NCBI GenBank assembly: GCA_013820875.1
Contig: JACDHS010000054.1
Span: 1 to 33,437, forward strand
Direction: 5' to 3'
Origin: Verrucomicrobiota bacterium
Lineage (GTDB): Bacteria; Verrucomicrobiota; Verrucomicrobiia; Limisphaerales; JACDHS01
Length of the DNA stretch: 33,437 nucleotides
Shown here piece after piece: positions 1 through 6,235 of this stretch. The notes below the pieces were generated by a model, which was given only the letters and a program-made list of their open reading frames with translations, did no database searches and was not told where the DNA came from. Both the position numbers and the translations under genes were made by a program. Within the stretch, counting starts at the first letter, position 1. Every line of letters begins with the position of its first letter.

Positions 1-4
1 GAAC

Positions 5-323
5 GTGGGCAACACAGTGTGCGGACGTCGTTCCTGGAGTTTTAAAGTGGACAACACACTGTGCGGACGTCGTTCCTGGAGTTTCAAAGTGGACAACACA
101 CTGTGCGGGCGTCGTTCCTGGAGTTTCAAAGTGGGCAACACACTGTGCGGACGTCGTTCCTGGAGTTTCAAAGTGGGCAACACACTGTGCGGACGTCATT
201 CCTGGAGTTTCAAAATGGACAACACAGTGTGCGGACGTCGTTCCTGGAGTTTTAAAGTGGGCAACACAGTGTGCGGACGTCGTTCCTGGAGTTTCAAAGT
301 GGACAACACACTGTGTTGTCCAC
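5..323. repeat. 42-bp tandem-repeat array A
   Basis: Seven full 42-bp units begin at 5, 47, 89, 131, 173, 215 and 257, and an eighth partial unit begins at 299. Units start GTGG(A/G)CAACACA and end CCTGGAGTTT(T/C)AAA. There are no spacers. Each unit holds the palindromic core CACA(C/G)TGTG, whose central base differs between units. The preceding bases GAAC differ from the internal junction AAA-GTGG but match the left edge of the second array at 30164, so position 5 is probably the true left end. The period is a multiple of three and the unit has no stop in several frames, so long open frames appear on both strands; these are most likely by-products. Confidence 0.97.
299..323. repeat. perfect palindrome closing array A
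   Basis: The last partial repeat is followed directly by its own reverse complement. The arms GTGGACAACACA and TGTGTTGTCCAC are 12 bp each around a single central C. The right side continues as CCACGTTC, the reverse complement of the array's first bases (GAACGTGG). Positions 1-21 and 308-328 are therefore inverted copies with one mismatch. Confidence 0.93.
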
Positions 324-383
324 GTTCCGGGAGACCAAAAGCGGAAAACCCCTTATTTTCCGACAATTTGCCCGGATGAAGCT
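319..383. repeat. conserved right flank of array A
   Basis: About 65 bp starting CCACGTTCCGGG and ending GAAGCT match the segment just after the second array (30604-30668) with only scattered substitutions and short indels. The central landmarks AACCCCTTATTTT and CGACAATTTG occur in both. The repeat units of the two arrays differ while this flank is shared, so it marks a common module boundary. A small hairpin follows at 393-407 (GCGTG, loop CGAAA, CACGC). Confidence 0.85.
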
Positions 384-741
384 CCCAGACCAGCGTGCGA
401 AACACGCGAAATCATATTTGACCCACTCCAAGACCGAGTCCTATGGAAAACGCAATTTCGCCGAGAGACTGGAGGAGAATTTGCAATTTCAAGCAAGCGT
501 TGCACGAAATACCGCCAAAAATCCGGAAAAATTATTCGATGTCAACACCCTCAGGCACAGCTACTTACGAGCGTGCAGAGCACCTGTTTCCGGCATTATT
601 TTGCTTCTTTGAAGTTTTATTGCAGCGCTGCATCATTCGTTCTATCAACGACTTACGACGGTTCGAGCCCCTCTTTTTGCCGGTTTTCTTTTTTTCAGCA
701 CCTCTTTTTTTGGGGTCAAAATAAAACTTTTTTTTGCAACG

Positions 742-869
742 AAACCCAATAAAGACGGGCCTCCAGAGGGCGGAGGAAATTTGTGGACAAATTTTCCCCT
801 TATGTGGCCGGTGTCGTTTATGTGAAAAAATACCCGATTCGATTAACGAGTCATTAAACGTCCGATAAA
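742..869. repeat. 128-bp block nearly identical in both modules
   Basis: This 128-bp segment, beginning AAACCCAATAAAGACGGG and ending GTCCGATAAA, matches 31941-32068 with one substitution, at the centre of CCTCC(A/G)GAGG. It is much more conserved than the leader before it and than the coding sequence after it. It contains the inverted repeat AATTTGT-GG-ACAAATT at 778-793 and the motif TTATGTG twice, at 801-807 and 818-824 (the second as TTTATGTG). The nature of the element (promoter, RNA or recombination site) is not known. Confidence 0.88.
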
Positions 870-875
870 ACGGAC
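860..875 (+). promoter_or_regulatory. conserved hairpin before the fn3 gene, copy A
   Basis: GTCCG and CGGAC pair around the loop ATAAAA. In the other module the same place (32059-32085) has GTCCGAT and ATCGGAC around a 13-nt loop. The stem is kept while the loop changes in length and sequence, which suggests that the structure matters. It lies about 75 nt before the chosen start codon. Confidence 0.65.
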
Positions 876-948
876 AAAAAACGGAGTGGGAATGGGCCGC
901 TTATGTGTCCTTTCCGCTGCGTCGCAGAAACAGAAACGGAGTAAAAGT

Positions 949-1860
949 ATGAGGAATACAATCAAAAGAACAATCGGGTTCCTGGCTGACCTCGGGAACA
1001 AAGCAATCGCCGGGATGACGTTGTACGTCGCACAACTCACCCTGCCTAACTCAGTCACGGCGAACCTGCCGGGCAGGCTGGACGCGATGACGGTGGCGGA
1101 TACCGACCACAAGGAGACGATCGTGCAGTTGAAAGCGCGCGGACTCGTCCTGTATGGGGCGAGGCAGTCGGCCACCGAATTCGTGCGGATCGTGCGCGAG
1201 TTGTTGAGGCCGCGTCTTGGTAAGAAGTATTCCCAGGCCTGGGATGCCACTGGGTTGACTGGTTCACTGGCAATCGGAGAAAAAGAAAACGACCTGTTGC
1301 GGGTGCTCTATTCGATGGCGGCCTACCTCACGAGCTATCCGATCGCGGACGCGGGTGCCAATGCCACGGCGTTGCGTGCCTCGGAATTGCATGATGCATT
1401 GGCCGCGGCCAGTGCGGCAGTGGTTCAGCAGAAGGATGCGGTGGACCAGGCGATGAAAAACCGGGATGCAAAAGCGAAGGCGCTGGAATCCGGGCTGCGG
1501 ATCCTGTTGAGCGAACTGCACAAGACATTAACGCCGCTGGATTCCCGTTGGTTGGCCTTTGGCTTCAAAAAACCAGGTGCAAGAGCGACTCCCGATATGC
1601 CGCTGAACCTCCTCGCGGTGTTGATCGGCACCAATGCCATCTCGATGAAGTGGGACCCGGCAGCGCGCGCGGAGTATTATCGTGTGTATAAGAAAGTGAT
1701 CGGTGTGGATGCCGATTTCGTCTCGGTCGGCAGTCCTGCTGACCTGGACTTCACGATCGAAGGGTTGCCCGGCAACTCGCAGGTGGAGGTTGTGGTCTCC
1801 GCTGTGAACAACGGTGGCGAGAGCGTTTGGACCAGTGCGGTCCTCGTTCAGACATTGTAA
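949..1860 (+). CDS. array-associated helical protein with C-terminal fn3-like domain, copy A
   Basis: A 303-aa protein. I start it at the ATG at 949, preceded by ACGGAG. Upstream of this ATG the same nucleotides are read in different frames in the two module copies, so an earlier start at 886 is not conserved. Residues 1-215 look largely helical, with an Ala/Lys-rich, coiled-coil-like stretch near 140-190. Residues about 222-303 resemble a fibronectin type III domain (NAISMKWDPAARAEYYRVYK, then GLPGNSQVEVVVSAVNNGGES). There is no clear signal peptide, transmembrane segment or catalytic motif. It differs from the copy at 32164 at about 21 of 303 residues with no gaps. Its constant position after a tandem-repeat array suggests a role linked to the array or its transcript, but that is inference. 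The function is unknown. Confidence 0.9.
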   Translation: MRNTIKRTIGFLADLGNKAIAGMTLYVAQLTLPNSVTANLPGRLDAMTVADTDHKETIVQLKARGLVLYGARQSATEFVRIVRELLRPRLGKKYSQAWDATGLTGSLAIGEKENDLLRVLYSMAAYLTSYPIADAGANATALRASELHDALAAASAAVVQQKDAVDQAMKNRDAKAKALESGLRILLSELHKTLTPLDSRWLAFGFKKPGARATPDMPLNLLAVLIGTNAISMKWDPAARAEYYRVYKKVIGVDADFVSVGSPADLDFTIEGLPGNSQVEVVVSAVNNGGESVWTSAVLVQTL

Positions 1861-1884
1861 GTTGGATGAAGGAGTTGAATGCAA

Positions 1885-1918
1885 AGCCGCCCGGATTATT
1901 CCGGGCGGCTCTTTTTTT
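1885..1918 (+). terminator. rho-independent terminator of fn3 gene A
   Basis: The stem AGCCGCCCGG/CCGGGCGGCT around loop ATTATT is followed by C and seven T. It starts 25 nt after the stop codon. The same stem, loop and T tract occur after the paralogous gene at 33108-33141. Confidence 0.95.
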
Positions 1919-2058
1919 AACCGCTAATCTTCGCTAATAAGCGCTAATGGAGAAATGGGGGCGGGCCAGGGATTCACCCGAGGAAGTGGTTCGCTTTTGC
2001 GCTACCTCCTCCGCAAGCCCGCTCGGATTAGCGTTTGTGGCGCAGATTAGCGGTTAAA
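1915..2058. repeat. CGCTAAT-type inverted repeat element
   Basis: TTTTAACCGCTAATCT just after the terminator is matched in inverted orientation by AGATTAGCGGTTAAAA at 2043-2058. Further CGCTAAT/ATTAGCG words lie inside (three near 1922-1948, one near 2025). It has the form of a palindromic intergenic repeat. The start of the same sequence follows the second module at 33140-33172. The rest of the gap up to 2178 shows only the upstream region of the next gene. Confidence 0.75.
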
Positions 2059-2178
2059 ACAGGGAACCTTTGAATCCCTGCAAGCCGTTCACAGGATGCG
2101 GCCTCTTGACCGAACGTGGAACTCATCGATTGAACAAAAGTCTTTTGCAGGCAGGCGCCGCGTGCTAAACCGCCAGCC

Positions 2179-3696
2179 ATGAATCAGTCATTCCGGCTCC
2201 TCTTTTTCTGTGCCGCAGTTTTCTGGGCTTCACTTGCGACCTCATTTTCGCAAAACGACTCCACGAACAAAGTGGCCGCCTTTCAGGAGAAGCTAAAAGC
2301 ATTTGTCGAACATCCCCGCTTCGATGCCGCGCTGTTCGGAGTAAAAGTTGAGTCGCTCGATACCGGCAAAGTGATTTACGAAAACGCTGCGACCAAACTT
2401 CTGAAGCCAGCTTCAAATGCCAAAATTTATACTGGTGCGCTCGCGCTGGATCGTCTCGGGGCGGATCACAAGATTCGCACCTCTTTTTACGCAACCGCTC
2501 CAGTCAACAAGTCGGGTACCATCAATGGCGACTTGATCGTTTACGGTCGGGGCGATCCCTCCTTATCGCATCGCTTCAATAATGGCGATTACACCAAAGC
2601 TTTTGATCAACTGGTCGATGCTCTCGCTGATGCAGGGGTCAAGCGGATCAAAGGCAACCTGGTCGGCGATGATAGTTTCTTTCGCGGCGCGCCCTATGGA
2701 TCCAACTGGAGTTGGGAAGATTTCCAGTATTACTACGGCGCGGAAGTCTCTGCATTGACTCTCCAGGAGAATGTTGTGGATTTAGTTTTGACTCCCGGCG
2801 AAAAAATTGGTGATCCGGTAAAAATCACAACCAAGCCGGAATCCGATTATCTCATTTTCTTTAATCGCACGGAAACTGTGGCCGCGGGTGGACGGCGCGG
2901 CATTAGTGTTCATCGCCCGGTGGATCAACGGATCGTTTACCTTTCCGGCACCATGCCGCTCGGCGATTCATCCGAGGAGTCTGTGGCCGTTCACAATGCC
3001 ACTCTCTGGTTCGTTCATTCGCTAAAGAATGCTTTGCAGAAACGCGGCATCCAGGTAAGCGGTGAAACTCGCACCATCAATTGGCTCGACCGTGATACGA
3101 ATCCTTTCGATGCCTCTAAGTACACAGAGATCGCACATGTTGAATCCAGGCCGATGGCGGAAATGGTGAAGAACATGATGAAACCGTCGCAGAATCTTTA
3201 CGCCCAATTGCTCCTGCTGCAAGTGGCGGAAAAATTTCGCACTCCGGAAAACAAAAGAACGAGTTCCGAAAATCTTGGACTCGCGGAAATGAAAAAGTTT
3301 TTGGCCGAGGCAGGGGTGGGTTCGGGCGATGTGTTGCTGGAGGAAGGCTCCGGCTTGTCGCGTGGTTGCCTGTTAAAACCAGCTTCCACCATCCAGTTGC
3401 TGAAATATATGAGCAAACATCGTGACGCCGATGCCTTCATGGATTCGCTGCCGCTTGCCGGAGTGGATGGCACTTTGCGGAGTCGGTTCAAAGGAACGCC
3501 CGCTGAAAATAATCTCCGCGCCAAAACGGGCACGATCCGTTACGTGAGTTCCCTTTCCGGATTTGTCACAACCAAGGCGCGTGAGAGATTGGTTTTCTCG
3601 ATCATGCTCAATAACTACTCCGGAGGCGATGGCCGCAGCTACACCGATCAACTCGGCGGCATGCTCGCGACTTTGGATGAGAAAACCGGGAATTGA
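2179..3696 (+). CDS. dacB: D-alanyl-D-alanine carboxypeptidase/endopeptidase (PBP4, peptidase S13)
   Basis: A 505-aa exported penicillin-binding protein that would trim peptidoglycan peptides in the periplasm. A signal peptide covers about residues 1-25. All three active-site motifs of the family are present: SNAK at 79-82 with the nucleophilic Ser79, SQN at 337-339, and KTG at 449-451. The GSGLSR segment near 390 is also typical. The size fits DacB/PBP4 proteins with their inserted domain between the first two motifs. The ATG at 2179 sits directly before the hydrophobic signal. The gene is transcribed alone and converges on the esterase gene with only 4 bp between stop codons. Confidence 0.95.
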   Translation: MNQSFRLLFFCAAVFWASLATSFSQNDSTNKVAAFQEKLKAFVEHPRFDAALFGVKVESLDTGKVIYENAATKLLKPASNAKIYTGALALDRLGADHKIRTSFYATAPVNKSGTINGDLIVYGRGDPSLSHRFNNGDYTKAFDQLVDALADAGVKRIKGNLVGDDSFFRGAPYGSNWSWEDFQYYYGAEVSALTLQENVVDLVLTPGEKIGDPVKITTKPESDYLIFFNRTETVAAGGRRGISVHRPVDQRIVYLSGTMPLGDSSEESVAVHNATLWFVHSLKNALQKRGIQVSGETRTINWLDRDTNPFDASKYTEIAHVESRPMAEMVKNMMKPSQNLYAQLLLLQVAEKFRTPENKRTSSENLGLAEMKKFLAEAGVGSGDVLLEEGSGLSRGCLLKPASTIQLLKYMSKHRDADAFMDSLPLAGVDGTLRSRFKGTPAENNLRAKTGTIRYVSSLSGFVTTKARERLVFSIMLNNYSGGDGRSYTDQLGGMLATLDEKTGN

Positions 3697-3700
3697 TCCG

Positions 3701-4576
3701 TCAATTCGAACCATCGCGCCAAAGCCATTTCAAAGCTTCAGGCATGATGGCGCCGGCGTGCTTGCCGTTGTGTCCGCCGTCGCCCGTCACAAACTGGTAA
3801 TCATATCCAGCGAACTTTAAAGCGAGTGCCATGTTTTGGTTGGCAAGCCACCAATTGCCGTGCGCATTATCGAGATCATTTGAACCGTCCTGCAGGAAGA
3901 CGCGGATTGGTTTTCGTTCCGTTTTGCGAATCACGAATGGATAAACGTGGCCACCGCGAATATTCACAAAGCTGCCGATACTGCTGAGCACCTTGCTGAA
4001 TTGATCAGGCCGTTCCCAGGCAACTGTAAAGGCACAAATGCCACCTGAACTCGCCCCGCAAATCGCGCGTTCAGAAGCATTGGTCGTGAGATTATATTTC
4101 TTGCCCACCTCCGGAAAAATTTCTTCGAGCAGGAAACGTGAATAAGCATCGCTCAGGGTGTCATACTCAAAACTGCGGTTCTTCGGGCGGTCACCTGCCT
4201 TCGCGTCAGCGGTTTGTCCGGGATTGATAAAAACTCCGATCATCACCGGCAGTTCCTTGCGGGCGATCAGGTTGTCGAACACGATCGGCACGCGGTATTC
4301 GCCATTGGTCCGCACGTAACCGCCACCATCCTGGAAGATCATCACACGTGCCGGTTTGCTGGCGTCATATTGCTTCGGGACGTAGATCCAATAATCGCGG
4401 GTCGTGCCTGGGAATACTTTGCTTTCGTTCCAGGAATGTTTCGTCACCTCACCCTGCGGCACGTTCGGATTGAACTGCGAGTCGGGACCGTGTTTGTAAT
4501 CGTCGGCAGCATTGGCCGCGAAGGCGCTGACGGTAAGCAGGAGGGTTGCGGTCAGTAGGCGGATCTGCGTTGTCAT
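3701..4576 (-). CDS. exported alpha/beta-hydrolase esterase (enterochelin esterase/esterase D-like)
   Basis: A 291-aa protein with a signal peptide (residues 1-23, ending AANAAD). The nucleophile elbow is G-A-S-S-G at 174-178, giving Ser176. Candidate acid residues are Asp230 or Asp234 (LQDGSNDLDN) and candidate histidines are His269 or His273 (GDGGHNGKH). The order and the YWIYVPKQYD/FQDGGGY segments fit the Fes/YieL-like esterase family (COG2382), which hydrolyses esters such as feruloyl-sugar or siderophore esters. The substrate cannot be told from sequence. There is no siderophore or xylanase neighbour. The ATG at 4576 directly precedes the signal peptide. Confidence 0.88.
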   Translation of the reverse strand: MTTQIRLLTATLLLTVSAFAANAADDYKHGPDSQFNPNVPQGEVTKHSWNESKVFPGTTRDYWIYVPKQYDASKPARVMIFQDGGGYVRTNGEYRVPIVFDNLIARKELPVMIGVFINPGQTADAKAGDRPKNRSFEYDTLSDAYSRFLLEEIFPEVGKKYNLTTNASERAICGASSGGICAFTVAWERPDQFSKVLSSIGSFVNIRGGHVYPFVIRKTERKPIRVFLQDGSNDLDNAHGNWWLANQNMALALKFAGYDYQFVTGDGGHNGKHAGAIMPEALKWLWRDGSN

Positions 4577-4588
4577 GAGTTTTAAAAA

Positions 4589-4617
4589 GTATTCAGTGTT
4601 CAGTTTTCAGTATTCAG
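4589..4617. repeat. short ATTCAGT-type dispersed repeat
   Basis: AGTATTCAGTGTTCAGTTTTCAGTATTCAG-type sequence: four TTCAG words at 7-10 bp spacing lie between the esterase start and the next gene. A related inverted form (GAATACTGAATGCTGAACAC and on) lies at 9493-9520 before the sulfatase gene. It looks like a small dispersed intergenic repeat. Confidence 0.6.
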
Positions 4618-4652
4618 ACGCAGGATCGTGTGACCTGGAGACTGAACACTCT

Positions 4653-5741
4653 TCAAGCCGACAAGGATGCAACCAGCGCCCCCAACTGCTCCCGGCTATG
4701 CTCACTGGAAATGACGAACCGAAAATAACCGTCCTCCGGTCCCCCAGGATATTTGATAAACGACGGGAACACTTTGTTTTTGAGACAGCGCTCTTTTATG
4801 CGGTTTGCTTCTGCTGAAGCCTTCGGAGTGATCGCGAGAATGGGGCTTTGTGAATCGGCCAGGGTGTAACCGGCCTTCCTTAATTCCTTTCTAACCCATG
4901 TCACATTCTCGTTCAATCGGCGACGCAGCCCATTTTCCTTTTGTAACACTCCGACCGCAGAGATGGCGGCATTCGCAAGCGGCAATGGCAATGGTGTGTT
5001 ACCAACAAACATTCGACTTCGTGAAATGATTCGTTCGCGCAGTTGGTTCGTGCAAAGAATTGCACCGCCGTAACACCCAAATGCTTTGCTTAAGGTGATG
5101 CACTGAATGACTAGTTCGCGGGAGATCTGCGCAAGTTCGATGGTTCCGCCACCAGCCCTTCCGAGGGTTCCGGCGCCATGCGCATCATCCAGCAGCAGCA
5201 CGCCATTCTTCGGCAGAATTTTTAGATAGGATTGCAGCGGTGCGATGGCTCCATCATGAGAAAACATTCCGTCCGTGAGGAGGATTGGTTTAGCGGACTT
5301 TGGGAGTTTCGCGATAAGGCGTTTCAGATCCAGCGGATCAAGATGACGAAACGTGACCGTATGGCCGCTCAGAATCTGCGCTGCATCTTTCAAACTCGGA
5401 TGCGCCTTTTCATCCATGAGCACGTGGGAAAAATCTCCGGCGAGCGCCTGGGCCACCACCAGGTTCGTTACGTAACCGTTTGAAACCAGCACAGCGGTTT
5501 CTGCCTCGAAAAACTTGGCGAGCGCCGTTTCCAACTTTCCGAACAGTTCATGGTTTCCTGTGGTTAACCGCGATGCCGCCACGTTCAGGCCAAATTTATT
5601 TATACCTGCTACCGCTGCACGGAGCACTTTCGGATGGCTAGCGAGTCGAAAGTAATCGCAACCCGCAAAGTAGGAGAGCTTGCGTCCATTCACACGGACA
5701 TAGGTGCGATCCACCTGCTGAAGCGGTTCAGGAATTTTCAT
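4653..5741 (-). CDS. 8-amino-7-oxononanoate synthase-like PLP enzyme (alpha-oxoamine synthase family)
   Basis: A 362-aa pyridoxal-phosphate enzyme of fold type I. The family marks are DDAHGAGTLG at 185-194 (the Asp that holds the PLP ring nitrogen and the following His), the Schiff-base lysine K219 in TLSKAFGCYGG, and the SNGY segment at 87-90. BioF enzymes condense pimeloyl-ACP or -CoA with alanine in biotin synthesis; glycine C-acetyltransferase and serine palmitoyltransferase are close relatives. No other bio gene is nearby and the usual N-terminal SNSYLGL segment reads CDYFRLASHP, so the exact substrate is open. The chain is slightly shorter than typical BioF (about 385). The ATG at 5741 is the best start visible. 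Confidence 0.85.
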   Translation of the reverse strand: MKIPEPLQQVDRTYVRVNGRKLSYFAGCDYFRLASHPKVLRAAVAGINKFGLNVAASRLTTGNHELFGKLETALAKFFEAETAVLVSNGYVTNLVVAQALAGDFSHVLMDEKAHPSLKDAAQILSGHTVTFRHLDPLDLKRLIAKLPKSAKPILLTDGMFSHDGAIAPLQSYLKILPKNGVLLLDDAHGAGTLGRAGGGTIELAQISRELVIQCITLSKAFGCYGGAILCTNQLRERIISRSRMFVGNTPLPLPLANAAISAVGVLQKENGLRRRLNENVTWVRKELRKAGYTLADSQSPILAITPKASAEANRIKERCLKNKVFPSFIKYPGGPEDGYFRFVISSEHSREQLGALVASLSA

Positions 5742-5748
5742 CTGCTTT

Positions 5749-5847
5749 TTTTAACCACGAAGGAACACCAATGCACACGAATAAAAAGAGCGGATACAAA
5801 ACGAGTCCAATCCATGTTCCTCCTCATTTCCCATTCGTGGTTAAATC
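5749..5847. repeat. ACCACGAA-type inverted repeat
   Basis: TTTAACCACGAA at 5750-5761 is matched in inverted orientation by ATTCGTGGTTAAA at 5834-5846, with further CACGAAT words inside. It fills the gap between the BioF-like gene and the SLBB lipoprotein gene. Its architecture is like the CGCTAAT element at 1915-2058. Confidence 0.65.
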
Positions 5848-5854
5848 ATTCTAC

Positions 5855-6235
5855 TTATCGCAAAATGATGCGGTCACCGGGTTCGAGCAAAACATCTTCC
5901 CCGCGCAACAACGCTTTCGGATTGATCGCGATTGCCTCACCGCGACGATAAATAAAGATTTCCTGCGGTTCCCGGATTCCGCGATAGCCAGCAGCAACAA
6001 TCGCCTGGGCCACGGTCAATCCATCGCTCCATGTGAGATGAGGATACTGCACATCGCCAGTGACCTGGATCTGGTCCCCCGATGGTTGTTGCAACTGCAC
6101 CATTGCTTGTTGTTGTCCTGCGTTGAACGCTTGTTGAGCGTGAAGCCTGGCTTTCGTCTTTGTTGTGCAACCACTCCCCAGAAAACTCAGGGACGCAAAA
6201 ATCAAACAGCAGTAGGTAATACCTTTCATGATCAT
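5855..6235 (-). CDS. SLBB-domain lipoprotein (polysaccharide-export-like)
   Basis: A 126-aa protein with a lipoprotein signal peptide ending L-G-S-G-C (lipobox Cys at residue 23). The C-terminal half (about 55-126) looks like one SLBB/beta-grasp domain as in Wza-type export proteins: VTGDVQYPHLTWSDGLTVAQ, then a GYRGIREPQEIFIYR segment and the end VLLEPGDRIIL. It lacks the poly_export domain of full-length Wza, so it is a small relative rather than a channel. Its ATG overlaps the stop of the PilT-like gene by 4 nt, implying translational coupling; a second ATG lies two codons on. The link to a pilus ATPase hints at a surface or secretion role. Confidence 0.82.
   Translation of the reverse strand: MIMKGITYCCLIFASLSFLGSGCTTKTKARLHAQQAFNAGQQQAMVQLQQPSGDQIQVTGDVQYPHLTWSDGLTVAQAIVAAGYRGIREPQEIFIYRRGEAIAINPKALLRGEDVLLEPGDRIILR

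Larger units (their letters stand above)
440..948 (+). promoter_or_regulatory. conserved non-coding leader of module A
   Basis: This stretch aligns with 31636-32163 upstream of the paralogous gene. The first part (about 440-740) is roughly 80 percent similar by eye and carries T-rich tracts. The part 742-869 is identical except for one base. Visible structure includes CCTC-CA-GAGG at 760-769, a 16-bp inverted repeat at 778-793 and a hairpin at 860-875. A frame ending at 724 stays open in both copies without indels, but many of the differences change amino acids, so I do not call it a gene. The leader probably contains the promoter and possibly a structured RNA; no promoter boxes could be assigned with confidence. 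Confidence 0.7.

Noticed and set aside
5-379. A repeat protein of 14-residue units (VGNTVCGRRSWSFK type)
   Set aside because: The unit is 42 bp and has no stop in several frames on both strands, so open frames are expected by chance; array B gives an unrelated peptide, and no start or ribosome site is convincing.
886-948. Longer N-terminus for the fn3 protein (start at 886, or 32095 in the second copy)
   Set aside because: The two copies read this segment in different frames from the same nucleotides, so it is not conserved coding sequence; a good ribosome site precedes the ATG at 949/32164.
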